Assembly (NCBI GenBank): GCA_017656335.1
Contig: JACDOA010000001.1
Span: forward strand, 310,001-374,000
DNA from: Thermosipho sp. (in: thermotogales)
GTDB taxonomy: Bacteria; Thermotogota; Thermotogae; Thermotogales; Fervidobacteriaceae
Direction of reading: 5' to 3'
DNA length: 64,000 nt
The notes beneath the pieces were generated by a model. It made no database searches. It was given only the letters and a program-made list of their open reading frames with translations, and had not been told where the DNA came from. Every line of letters begins with the position of its first letter. Position 1 is the first letter of the stretch. A program made the position numbers and the translations under genes. This document shows positions 26,244 to 34,888 of this stretch, in pieces.

Positions 26244-27959
26244 TTATTTTTCAAGTTCACTTAATCTTTCTCTTACAAAATCTACTATTTCTCCAACATA
26301 TGATTCTGAAAAATCAAGCTTTATTCCAGCTTTCTCATATACTTTATCAATTGGAACTTTATAACCGGTCTTTAAAAAATTTACATAATCTTCAATTGTT
26401 TTTTCCGGATTTTCCAAATAATTTTTATATATTGATAATGCTCCAAGTTGTGCAATTCCATACTCAATGTAATAAAATGGCACTTGGAAAATATGAAGTT
26501 GGAATAGCCATCTATATCTTTTTTCCTCATCCAGTGAAGTCCAATCAATTCCTTGATTAAACCTATCCATTAAAGAACCAAAATAGTCTGCCCTTTCTTC
26601 TGGAGTGTGATCCGGTTTTGTATAAATCCAATGCTGAAATGCATCTACAGTCATGCACCATGGTAGGAATAAAATGGCATTTTCAAGTTCTTCTATCATT
26701 GCTTTTCTAAAATCTTCTTCATCAGGATAATATTCGTTCCAATAATGTAAAGTTAAAAGTTCCATACTCATTGAAGCAAGTTCGTTAATTTCAGAACGTG
26801 AAGGCCTATAATAAGTAATTGGGATATTAACAGTTTCAAATGTGTGCATGGCATGGCCCGATTCATGGAGTAAAGTTTTCACATCACCACTTTGACCTGT
26901 TGCATTCATAAAAATGAAAGGTGCGCCTGTTTCAGGTAATGTATAATTATATCCCCCAGGAGCCTTACCTTTTCGATTTTCTAAATCCAATAATCCTGAA
27001 TTTTTCATTAATTCTAATCTTTTTCCAAAAAGAGGTTTAACTTTTCCCAAAACTTTTATTGCCTTATTAACAAATTCATCAATTGAGTTAAAAGGTTTTA
27101 AGATCCTACCTTCAACATCTACAGATCTATCCCAAGGTTTTAAAACTTTAAGCCCCAATTTTTCTGCTCTTTTTTCCATGCATTCTTTGAAAAAAGGCAT
27201 GACCTTTTTTTCAACAGATTCATGAAATTTCAAAACATCTTCAACGGTATATTCAGTTCTTCCTTTAACTTTGTGCATATAATCTCTGTAATTATCAAAA
27301 CCTGCATTCTTGGCTTGTTTAATCCTTAATTCTTTTAATTCATCGAAAATTTTATTGAATTCATCTTTTTTAGATAATATTCCTTCAAATCTCTTTTTCC
27401 AAGCTTCTTCTCTGGTTTTTCTATCGGGAGATTTCAAATAAGGTGAAAGCTGCTGCAAAGTTTTTTCTTCACCTTTAAATTTAACAGTAATAGTTCCAAA
27501 AATTGCTCCATATTTATTTGATATTTTTCGCTCTTCAATTTGTAATGGGATGTTTTCTTCTCTAAAAAGCTCAATATTTCTGGAAATAATATTAATCATA
27601 TGTTTATATTCTTCAGAAATATTTTTCGAAACAGGAGAATCATATATTTTCTTCTCAAGTTTTATAGAATACGGCACTGCTTTAGAAATTACATTTGCAA
27701 AGTAATCATTAAATTTTTCAGCATATTCTTTTTTATCAGCAAACCTTGTCATGTTAATATATCTCCATCCCATTTCTTCACGAATTATATCGTTCAATTC
27801 AGTAAATCTTTCAACAATTTCAACTAAATCTTCTTCGTTTTCAATAGAATAATTAATTAGTTCATTTAATATTCTAATGATAGCATCTGCATCTTTAGGA
27901 ACTAAATCTTTGTAAAATCTTCTCTCCTTCTTTTTAATTTTTTCATTTGTATAAATCAT
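26244..27959 (-). CDS. pepF: M3 family oligoendopeptidase F
   Basis: 571-aa cytosolic zinc peptidase that cleaves short oligopeptides. The zinc site LLHESGHAMHTFE is near residue 375, followed by the downstream Glu in SMSMELLTL. The late YRWLFQLHIFQVPFYYIEY and SIYKNYLENP regions are typical of the PepF branch. Start at 27959 overlaps the stop of the MATE gene by 4 bp. With the M29 aminopeptidase at 30380, it suggests active peptide use. Confidence 0.93.
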   Translation of the reverse strand: MIYTNEKIKKKERRFYKDLVPKDADAIIRILNELINYSIENEEDLVEIVERFTELNDIIREEMGWRYINMTRFADKKEYAEKFNDYFANVISKAVPYSIKLEKKIYDSPVSKNISEEYKHMINIISRNIELFREENIPLQIEERKISNKYGAIFGTITVKFKGEEKTLQQLSPYLKSPDRKTREEAWKKRFEGILSKKDEFNKIFDELKELRIKQAKNAGFDNYRDYMHKVKGRTEYTVEDVLKFHESVEKKVMPFFKECMEKRAEKLGLKVLKPWDRSVDVEGRILKPFNSIDEFVNKAIKVLGKVKPLFGKRLELMKNSGLLDLENRKGKAPGGYNYTLPETGAPFIFMNATGQSGDVKTLLHESGHAMHTFETVNIPITYYRPSRSEINELASMSMELLTLHYWNEYYPDEEDFRKAMIEELENAILFLPWCMTVDAFQHWIYTKPDHTPEERADYFGSLMDRFNQGIDWTSLDEEKRYRWLFQLHIFQVPFYYIEYGIAQLGALSIYKNYLENPEKTIEDYVNFLKTGYKVPIDKVYEKAGIKLDFSESYVGEIVDFVRERLSELEK

Positions 27960-29332
27960 ATCCTCCCCCCTTTACTATGAATTATAGGTTTTTTCCAATT
28001 ACCAAACTTAACAAATAATCCAGCTAAAATTAAAGCTGAAATATTGCTTATTATCATAGCAATAAACAATCCTTTAAATCCGAAATGAGAAGAAAAAATC
28101 CCCATCAACGGCACTCTGATTCCCCAAAGTCTTGTCAAATCTACAATCATAGAAAGGTCTGTGCGTCCAGCACCTATTAGTGTGTTTGTAAAAACCGTCA
28201 TTGAAGTAAAAAAAGGCAAGGAGAAAGAAACATATCTGAAAAACAAATATCCAACCTGAATAACTTCTGGATCATTAATGAAAAACTTTGTTAAATGCCC
28301 TCCAAAGAAAAAAGTCAATAAACTCAAGGAAAAAATAATTGTAAAATTAGTTATAAAAGCTACTTTTACTGTTTTTTCAGCATTTTTGATATCATTTGCA
28401 CCTAAAAATTGACCTATCATTGTTGTCACAGAATTTCCAATACCAAATGAAATCATTGTAATGAAATTTATTATTCTGTTTCCTACTCCATATGCGCTAA
28501 CAACGGTTGGGCCAAAACTCGAAACAAACCTCATTATCACAACAAAGCCTAAAGAAGTAAAAGTCATACTGATAGATCCTGGAAGGCCTATTTTAAAAAC
28601 CTTTTTTATCAAAAATAGATCTGGTTTTAAACAATTAAGTGAGACTTTAAAACCTCTTTTTCCGGTAAACAAATGATTTATTGAAATGCCTGCTGCCAAA
28701 ATTCTAGCAATTGTTGTTGCAATGGCAGCACCATTTACACCCATTCTTGGAAAACCTAACAAGCCAAAAATGAAAATTGGATCTAAAATTACATTCAAAA
28801 TAGTTGAAATAAACATTATATTCATAGTAAATTTTGAATCTCCCCATCCTCTTAAAATTGAGGAAGAAGAATTGAATATAAAGGCAAAAGGTAATCCAAG
28901 CATTATTAAATTAAAATAAGAAACAGCATAATCAACAACTTCTCTGCTTTCTTGGCCAGCAATCAATAAAATAATAGGTCTAGAAATAATTATTCCAACA
29001 ATTGCAAGTATAATACCCAAAATTGTTGAAATTAATAATACTTGCCCTGCTGATTTCTTAGCATTAATTTCATTTTTTGCACCAGTATATTGCGCAACTA
29101 AAGTTACACCTGCCTGTGTGAATCCTATTGATAAAGAAATAAAAACAAAAATTAAAGGCCAAACAATAGTTGGAGCTGAAAATTCAATTTTTCCTAATTT
29201 TCCCAAAAAATATGCATCTACTGCGTTGTACAATGTTTGCATTAGATTAGATATTATTATTGGCCAACTTAAAAGAAATAAGGAAGAAAAAATTCCACGA
29301 TTAAAAACATCTACTCTATTTTTCTGCCCCAC
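27956..29332 (-). CDS. MATE family multidrug/Na+ antiporter
   Basis: 458-aa integral membrane protein with about 12 hydrophobic segments in two six-helix halves. The first helix has SWPIIISNLMQTLYNAVDAYFLG (in two parts), and the second half repeats the pattern at LPGSISMTFTSLGFVVIM. The reading frame is open to 29416, but a GTG at 29332 with GGAGGG seven bases upstream gives the normal family length and removes a non-conserved 28-residue extension. Exports cationic drugs or metabolites by Na+ or H+ exchange; substrate unknown. Confidence 0.88.
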   Translation of the reverse strand: MGQKNRVDVFNRGIFSSLFLLSWPIIISNLMQTLYNAVDAYFLGKLGKIEFSAPTIVWPLIFVFISLSIGFTQAGVTLVAQYTGAKNEINAKKSAGQVLLISTILGIILAIVGIIISRPIILLIAGQESREVVDYAVSYFNLIMLGLPFAFIFNSSSSILRGWGDSKFTMNIMFISTILNVILDPIFIFGLLGFPRMGVNGAAIATTIARILAAGISINHLFTGKRGFKVSLNCLKPDLFLIKKVFKIGLPGSISMTFTSLGFVVIMRFVSSFGPTVVSAYGVGNRIINFITMISFGIGNSVTTMIGQFLGANDIKNAEKTVKVAFITNFTIIFSLSLLTFFFGGHLTKFFINDPEVIQVGYLFFRYVSFSLPFFTSMTVFTNTLIGAGRTDLSMIVDLTRLWGIRVPLMGIFSSHFGFKGLFIAMIISNISALILAGLFVKFGNWKKPIIHSKGGRI

Positions 29333-29370
29333 AAATTTCCCTCCAAATTCATTCGCTTGCCTAACAATTT

Positions 29371-29387
29371 TATCATAATTTATGATA
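29371..29387. promoter_or_regulatory. operator-like inverted repeat overlapping the aldo/keto reductase promoter
   Basis: TATCATAA and TTATGATA are perfect 8-bp arms around one T. The right arm runs into the -10 at 29386-29391, so binding would block initiation. Confidence 0.4.
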
Positions 29388-29391
29388 TAAT
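29383..29391 (+). promoter_or_regulatory. extended -10 promoter of aldo/keto reductase operon
   Basis: TGATATAAT at 29383-29391 about 24 bp upstream of the start codon, with no clear -35 (AACAAT at 29363). An extended -10 can compensate for a weak -35. Confidence 0.5.
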
Positions 29392-29414
29392 CAAGATAAT
29401 AGGAGGTGATATGC

Positions 29415-30383
29415 ATGAATTATAGAAAGGTTGGAAAATGGGGATTAAAAATCAGCGAATTATCTCTTGGTTCATGGCTTACCTTTGGAAATCAATTGGA
29501 TATTGCTGGTGCTAAAGAAATTGTAAGAGAAGCATTTAAAAACGGCATCAATTTTTTCGATACTGCAGAAGCGTATGCAAATGGAATGGCCGAGTCAATG
29601 CTTGGAGAAGTTTTAAAAGAATTTAGAAGAAGCGACATAGTTGTTTCCACAAAAATTTTCTGGGGAGGAAATGGTCCAAACGATAGAGGACTTTCAAGAA
29701 AACACCTTTTAGAAGGAACTTGGGCTTCTTTAAAAAGATTACAGTTAGATTATGTAGATATTGTATATTGTCACAGGCCCGATCCTGAAACACCTATTGA
29801 AGAAACTGTTCTAGCAATGGATTATTTAGTAAGAAATGGTTTAGCACTATACTGGGGAACTTCTGAATGGAGTGCAGAACAGCTTGAAAATGCCCACAAA
29901 GCATGTAAAGAACTAAATTGTATTCCACCTATTGTTGAACAACCACAATACAATATGCTTGTAAGAGATAGAGTTGAAAAAGAATATCTTCCAATCTACG
30001 AAAAATATGGAATGGGACTTACTACATTTAGTCCTTTGGCTTCAGGAATTTTAACTGGAAAATATAACAATGGTATTCCTGAAGATTCAAGACTTGCAAA
30101 ATTCCCTGGTCTTAGAAAACATTTGGAAGAAAGTGGAATATTAAGCGAAAAAACATTTGAAAAATTACAAAAACTTCAAAAAATTGCTGATGAATTAGGC
30201 GCTAAACTTTCTCAACTTGCACTTGCATGGTGCTTGTTAAATCCTCACGTAAGTAGTGTAATTCTTGGTGTTTCAAAGATGGAACAACTTCATGAAAACT
30301 TAAATGCACTAGAAATAAAAGAAAAAATTACTGAGGATATCAAAAAAGAAATAAGAAGAATCCTTGAGGAGGGACGAAAATGA
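29415..30383 (+). CDS. aldo/keto reductase
   Basis: 322-aa NADPH-dependent TIM-barrel reductase of the Kv-beta-like (AKR6/7/12) group. Catalytic Asp and Tyr are in FFDTAEAYANG, Lys in VVSTKIFWGG, His in DIVYCHRPDP. The C-terminal cofactor site is SSVILGVSKMEQLHENL. The frame can start at a GTG at 29406, but that GTG lies inside the AGGAGGTGAT ribosome-binding site, so ATG 29415 is the start. It overlaps the aminopeptidase gene by 4 bp. Substrate unknown. Confidence 0.9.
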   Translation: MNYRKVGKWGLKISELSLGSWLTFGNQLDIAGAKEIVREAFKNGINFFDTAEAYANGMAESMLGEVLKEFRRSDIVVSTKIFWGGNGPNDRGLSRKHLLEGTWASLKRLQLDYVDIVYCHRPDPETPIEETVLAMDYLVRNGLALYWGTSEWSAEQLENAHKACKELNCIPPIVEQPQYNMLVRDRVEKEYLPIYEKYGMGLTTFSPLASGILTGKYNNGIPEDSRLAKFPGLRKHLEESGILSEKTFEKLQKLQKIADELGAKLSQLALAWCLLNPHVSSVILGVSKMEQLHENLNALEIKEKITEDIKKEIRRILEEGRK

Positions 30384-31582
30384 ATCTAAAAAAATATGCA
30401 GAGGTAGTTCTTAAAATTGGTACTAATCTTCAAAAAGATCAGATTCTTTTTGTACGAGCCCCTATTGATGCTCGTGAATTTGTTGAAGTAATAACTGATA
30501 TTGCTTTTGATTTAGGAGCGCACAATGTATATATCAAATGGAATGCTGAAACAATTAATAAAATTATTTTAAAGAAGGCCTCTGAAAAAGCTTTACAAGA
30601 GGTTCCTTCATGGGAAATTAATGCTTCTGAAGAATTATTAAATAAAAAAGCGGCATTTTTAACAATTATAGGAGGAGATCCTGATATATATAAAGATGTT
30701 CCTCCACACAAAATTGGTACTACTATTAAAGCCCGAAACATGGCAATGAAGGAAATATCGAAAAGGATAATGTCAAATGAAATAAGTTGGTGTGTTGTTG
30801 CATATCCTACAGAAAAATGGGCAAAAAAAGTCCTCGGCGAAGACGGAACAAAAGAACAATTATTAGAATTGATTTTGAAAGCTTCAAGAATATATGGTGA
30901 TCCAATTGAAAATTGGAAAAATCATATTTCTAATTTACAAAAAATAACTGATTTTCTCAACAAAATGCAATTTGACTATCTACATTATGAAGGTCCTACA
31001 ATAGATTTAAAAGTGGGCCTTCCAGAAAATCATATCTGGTTATCCGGTTCTCAGGATAATTTAGATGGAGTAACTTTTGTTCCAAATATTCCAACTGAAG
31101 AAATATTTACAGCTCCTCACAGAAAAAAAATAAACGGAGTTTTGAGAAACAGCTTACCATTAGTTTATTCTGGAAATATAATTGATAAGTTCGAGCTTGA
31201 ATTTAAAGATGGAAAAGTAATAAATTATCATGCAGAAATAGGAGAAGAAATTTTGAAAACAATTCTTGAAACAGATGATGGAGCTAGATTCTTAGGCGAA
31301 GTCGCATTAGTTCCTGTTGATTCTCCAATTTATCAAATGAAAAAGATTTTTTACAACACTTTATTCGATGAAAATGCAGCCTCTCATTTCGCTTTCGGAA
31401 GAGCATATACAAGTTGTATTAAAGATGGAGAAAAAATGGGAGAAGATGAACTCAAAAATGCTGGATTAAATGTAAGTATTACACATGTAGATTTTATGAT
31501 AGGAAACGAAGAAATGAAAGTAACAGGTTATAAAAATGGAGAAAAAGTTATTATTATGGAAAATGGAAAATGGGCAATTTAA
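30380..31582 (+). CDS. M29 family aminopeptidase (thermophilic metalloprotease)
   Basis: 400-aa AmpS/aminopeptidase T-type enzyme releasing N-terminal residues from peptides with a dinuclear metal site. Recognisable features are the GLPENHIWLSGSQD region, the FVPNIPTEEIFTAPHR motif near residue 240 with metal-binding Glu, and HFAFGRAY and THVDFMIG near the C-terminus. Full length for the family. Start overlaps the aldo/keto reductase stop by 4 bp (ATGA), and a terminator follows directly at 31581. Confidence 0.92.
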   Translation: MNLKKYAEVVLKIGTNLQKDQILFVRAPIDAREFVEVITDIAFDLGAHNVYIKWNAETINKIILKKASEKALQEVPSWEINASEELLNKKAAFLTIIGGDPDIYKDVPPHKIGTTIKARNMAMKEISKRIMSNEISWCVVAYPTEKWAKKVLGEDGTKEQLLELILKASRIYGDPIENWKNHISNLQKITDFLNKMQFDYLHYEGPTIDLKVGLPENHIWLSGSQDNLDGVTFVPNIPTEEIFTAPHRKKINGVLRNSLPLVYSGNIIDKFELEFKDGKVINYHAEIGEEILKTILETDDGARFLGEVALVPVDSPIYQMKKIFYNTLFDENAASHFAFGRAYTSCIKDGEKMGEDELKNAGLNVSITHVDFMIGNEEMKVTGYKNGEKVIIMENGKWAI

Positions 31583-31607
31583 AGGGCAGAAAATTCTGCC
31601 CTTTTTT
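31581..31607 (+). terminator. terminator/attenuator between aminopeptidase and RNase H genes
   Basis: Stem AAAGGGCAGAA / TTCTGCCCTTT around AA, followed by TTT and directly by the AGGAGG of the next gene. It may end the upstream operon while leaving some read-through into the RNase H gene. Confidence 0.75.
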
Positions 31608-31620
31608 AGGAGGAATTTTC

Positions 31621-32376
31621 TTGTTTGAAAACTTAAAAATAGAATTTAAAAACTTTAAAATAGGTAATTTTAAAATTGAAAAGGATAAAAACTTTACTAA
31701 TCCAGAGCTTAAAAAGCTATATGAAGAATTTAAAAAAATTCTAAAAAATTTTAGAATTATTGGTATCATACACCATCAATTTCAAGAAATATATTTTCTG
31801 GAAAAAGATGGAAACTTTTTAAAAGTTCAAATCTTTTATAATAAAAACTTTAAACTAACAACAATAAACATATTAAAAGCAACTTCTCAAAGAATCCTTG
31901 ATGATTTTATTTCAGATTTAACCAGAAAAAATAATGAAAATATCATTAAAGCGTTTATTGATGGTAGTTTCAAACAACCCAATAAAATTGGTGCTGGTAT
32001 TGTAATTATCGACAACGAAAATATTTACCAGTTTTACAAATTCACAACGAAATATCCAAAGCACAGAAATGTAACTGGTGAAATTTTAGCTGCTTTACTT
32101 GTTTTTGAATATGCAAAAACTGAAAAAATTAAAAAAATTGAGATTTTTTACGATTATAACGGAATAAAAATGTGGGCCACAGGAGAATGGAAAGCAAAAA
32201 CCGAACTTACAAAAAAGTATAAGAAATTATATGATTATTATTCAAAGTTTATTGAAATTAATTTTTCAAAAGTCAAAGCTCATACTGGAAATACTTACAA
32301 CGAACTAGCAGATAAATTAGCAAAAAAGGCGATTTTAGAAGAAAAAACCAATGTTAAATATGATATTCACCTTTAA
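31621..32376 (+). CDS. RNase H-fold protein with extra N-terminal domain
   Basis: About 251 aa. The C-terminal RNase HI-type domain (about 110-250) has the acidic active site D114 (AFIDGSF), E154 (TGEILAAL), D178 (IFYDYNGI) and D231 (YNELADKLAKKA), with VKAHTGN. About 105 N-terminal residues, rich in Lys, Phe and Asn, precede it; they do not match the usual hybrid-binding domain by eye. Expected to cut RNA in RNA-DNA hybrids. An ATG at 31570 is in frame but lies before the terminator; the TTG at 31621 has AGGAGG at ideal spacing and is the likely start. Confidence 0.82.
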   Translation: MFENLKIEFKNFKIGNFKIEKDKNFTNPELKKLYEEFKKILKNFRIIGIIHHQFQEIYFLEKDGNFLKVQIFYNKNFKLTTINILKATSQRILDDFISDLTRKNNENIIKAFIDGSFKQPNKIGAGIVIIDNENIYQFYKFTTKYPKHRNVTGEILAALLVFEYAKTEKIKKIEIFYDYNGIKMWATGEWKAKTELTKKYKKLYDYYSKFIEINFSKVKAHTGNTYNELADKLAKKAILEEKTNVKYDIHL

Positions 32377-32477
32377 ATTTTTTTCAAAAATCTTTTTTAA
32401 TAATATTATTTTTTAAATAACCACCAATTAATCTTTTTGTAAAAGCCTTATTTTCTCAAATTCAATTATATATTTAA

Positions 32478-33416
32478 TTACTTACAAACCAATTTATATG
32501 CAAAATCAATTTTATCATTTGTTATTAGATGTTTTTGAACATATTGTCCACAATTACTTCCAATATTGTTTTCTTCTAACTCTCCAATACTTATTATGAC
32601 ATCATAACCACTTTCTCTTAAACTATCTACAAACTTTATATGTTTTACAGGCATAAAATTCTTCAAATTAATATCAGAATGAAGTCCATTTTTAATTGCT
32701 GAGTAAGTTGGATTAACAGGAGTTATTTTTATCAAAAATTTCTCTGGAGAAAAATATTTCTTAATAACATCGGCATTTACTATATTTTCTCTTGCAAGAG
32801 CAAAATTTAAAGTAACTTTTCTATCTCCATCTTTTACAAACTTTATTCCATAACTCGAAATTTTTTCAAAACTCCATTTCTTAATTGGTATGATTTTATT
32901 TCTTTGATCTTCGTCAGTAGTATGTATAGAAAATTGCAATTGAAAACTACCCTTATACAATTCTTGCTTTATTTCATATAACTCATCAAAGAATTCGTCG
33001 CTTCCAACTGGAGCAATAGTAGATAATGATGGTAAAAGACCTGGTGCTTCCAAAGTTTTAGGAAGTTCTCTTAAAACTTCTAAAACTTCTTTGTTTAAAG
33101 CAGGTTCTCCCATACGGGCAAATTGAATTTTAAATTTCTTTACGGGGACTTTTCTACCATATCTTGTGTTTACAAGATAAATAATCTGTTCCATTATTTC
33201 ATCTTTTGTTAGTTTCCCTTTATAAAATCCTCCAGCATCACACATTAAACATCCAACAGGACATCCATTTAAGGTTGAAACAATTAAAACCCATTTTTCC
33301 TCTCGAGGAATTGGTGGTTGCACAGATTCAACAAATTCAACTAAATTTCCTTTAGATGTTCTTCCAAGATAAACATATGCAATTTCTTCTTTGCCATATT
33401 TTTCAATAATTTCCAC
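32478..33416 (-). CDS. RlmN/Cfr-like radical SAM protein, divergent
   Basis: 312 aa. Radical SAM cluster C52, C56, C59 (NGCPVGCLMC), an RMGEPALN motif as in RlmN's GMGEPLLN, QLQFSIHTTDEDQRNKIIP matching the RlmN 'SLHA..D..R..i.P' region, and GSNCGQY (C289) matching the methyl-carrying Cys motif of RlmN. The residue seven before C52, where RlmN has its second catalytic Cys, is Ile45. The N-terminal domain is shorter than in RlmN. It could methylate RNA, thiomethylate another substrate or do new chemistry. GTG start with GGGAGG; 14-bp overlap with the upstream flavoprotein gene. Confidence 0.85.
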   Translation of the reverse strand: MEIIEKYGKEEIAYVYLGRTSKGNLVEFVESVQPPIPREEKWVLIVSTLNGCPVGCLMCDAGGFYKGKLTKDEIMEQIIYLVNTRYGRKVPVKKFKIQFARMGEPALNKEVLEVLRELPKTLEAPGLLPSLSTIAPVGSDEFFDELYEIKQELYKGSFQLQFSIHTTDEDQRNKIIPIKKWSFEKISSYGIKFVKDGDRKVTLNFALARENIVNADVIKKYFSPEKFLIKITPVNPTYSAIKNGLHSDINLKNFMPVKHIKFVDSLRESGYDVIISIGELEENNIGSNCGQYVQKHLITNDKIDFAYKLVCK

Positions 33417-34200
33417 TCAATTCCCTCCCTAATATTTTCATTGCAATATTTATTCCATCAGCAATTGCAATTGAAGCTTGGCGAAAATTCGGATGAGCAA
33501 CATCTCCAATTATTGGGACCTTATCAGATTTTACAATTGACAAATCAACTTTTCTTCCAACTGCAAGTAAAAGTGCATCAAATTTATAATTTCCTTTTTC
33601 AGTATAAATTCTAATATATTCATCAAAATGTTCAACATATTTAATCGCTTCATTTTCATGATAATTAACTTTCAATGATTTAGCTATCTTAACTAATCTA
33701 GAAAGAGCACGTATATTATTACTTCGATTAAAAATATGTACTTTTTTCCCTAAAATACTTGCTTGAATTGCTCCATCAAAAGCAACATCACCTGCACCGT
33801 AAATCGCAAGTAAATTAATATCAGATGGCAAGTCTAAAAATTCATATGCAACTCTATTTCCCTCGAATTTTTTAATTCTGTTTGGAATTGTTCCAATTGA
33901 AGCTATAACAAAATCAAAGTCATATATGCCTTTTTCGCTGACTATTCTTTTTTCATATATTTCCTCTACTTTTTCATATAAAACATCAACTTTATACAAT
34001 TTTAAATGAGAAATCATCTTTTTAGTAAGTTCTTTCCCGGATTGTGGAACTATTATTGGTATATTTTCAACTCGCCAAGCGTTATTTAAAAGACCTCCAA
34101 GTCTTTTTTTCTCAAATATTATTACATTAACCCCTGCTCTTTTTAAAAATGTAGCAGCTGAGATACCTGCTGGTCCACCGCCAACTATTCCAACTTGCAC
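33403..34200 (-). CDS. thioredoxin-reductase-like FAD/NAD(P) oxidoreductase lacking the CxxC
   Basis: 265 aa, about 45 shorter than thioredoxin reductase. FAD-binding GIVGGGPAGISAATFLKRAG at the N-terminus, a second nucleotide-binding GAGDVAFDGA near residue 140, and a C-terminal FAD motif (PIIGDVAHPNFRQASIAIADG in two parts). The redox-active CxxC expected just after the NAD(P) glycine motif region is absent, so it is not a thioredoxin reductase; it may pass electrons directly to another protein. GTG start with GGAGG. It sits between the cysteine hydrolase and the radical SAM gene, with overlaps on both sides, and may supply reducing equivalents to the latter. Confidence 0.85.
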   Translation of the reverse strand: MQVGIVGGGPAGISAATFLKRAGVNVIIFEKKRLGGLLNNAWRVENIPIIVPQSGKELTKKMISHLKLYKVDVLYEKVEEIYEKRIVSEKGIYDFDFVIASIGTIPNRIKKFEGNRVAYEFLDLPSDINLLAIYGAGDVAFDGAIQASILGKKVHIFNRSNNIRALSRLVKIAKSLKVNYHENEAIKYVEHFDEYIRIYTEKGNYKFDALLLAVGRKVDLSIVKSDKVPIIGDVAHPNFRQASIAIADGINIAMKILGRELSGNY

Positions 34201-34751
34201 AATATTTCCTCCGTAAATGAAATGGTTGCAAATCCGTGTCCAAGATTTTTCAAGGATGAAAAATGATAAAATTCATCCTTGTCCCATAATGCATCTTCTA
34301 CCATTACTACATTAAAGCCTCTTACAAAAGCACTTCTTGCTGTAGTTTCACAACATAAATGGGTCATAACACCAGTAATAATAACTTCCTTTACATATCT
34401 TAACTTTAGTATTTTTTCAAGTTCAGTATTATAAAATGCATCATAAGTATCCTTTTCTATGTATGTAAAGTAATCTGAAATAAAATGTGGTTTAGCCCAT
34501 TCAGCTTCTATTTTGTTTCCCCACCAACTTTGCATTGAAGAATTTCCACCTTTATGAATCGTAGCAATTACAGGATATCCTTCTTTCATAAAGGTTTCAG
34601 AAAGTTTTTTTATATTTTCATATATATTTTCAATCCCTTTTATATATGCAGGACTATTTTTATCTGTAAAATACTTTTGCATATCAATTATCAAAAGTGC
34701 TGGAGAATTTAAATTTAACGGATGTTTTAGCCTCTCTTTATAAAAATTCAT
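34185..34751 (-). CDS. isochorismatase-family cysteine hydrolase
   Basis: 188-aa alpha/beta hydrolase of the nicotinamidase/isochorismatase family. The catalytic triad is visible: D23 (ALLIIDMQ), K100 (YIEKDTYDAF) and C133 (GVMTHLCCETTARSAF). It would hydrolyse an amide or vinyl ether; nicotinamide, isochorismate and ureido acids are family substrates. Metal-binding residues typical of nicotinamidases are not obvious. First gene of a three-gene operon (16-bp overlap with the flavoprotein). An inverted repeat lies immediately before its AGAGGTG ribosome-binding site. Confidence 0.88.
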   Translation of the reverse strand: MNFYKERLKHPLNLNSPALLIIDMQKYFTDKNSPAYIKGIENIYENIKKLSETFMKEGYPVIATIHKGGNSSMQSWWGNKIEAEWAKPHFISDYFTYIEKDTYDAFYNTELEKILKLRYVKEVIITGVMTHLCCETTARSAFVRGFNVVMVEDALWDKDEFYHFSSLKNLGHGFATISFTEEILCKLE

Positions 34752-34761
34752 ACTTACACCT

Positions 34762-34778
34762 CTTGAAAATTTTTCAAG
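34762..34778. promoter_or_regulatory. inverted repeat in leader of the cysteine hydrolase/radical SAM operon
   Basis: CTTGAAAA and TTTTCAAG form perfect 8-bp arms around one T, overlapping the start of the AGAGGTG ribosome-binding site of the minus-strand operon. It could be a repressor site or a stem that hides the ribosome-binding site. Confidence 0.4.
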
Positions 34779-34888
34779 TTTTTATATTCTAATAACCTAC
34801 CGATTAACTTTTAGAATTATATGAACTCATCCAATTGGAGTATAAAATATTAAAATCACAGTTTTTAATTAAATTTAAATATGTGTTT

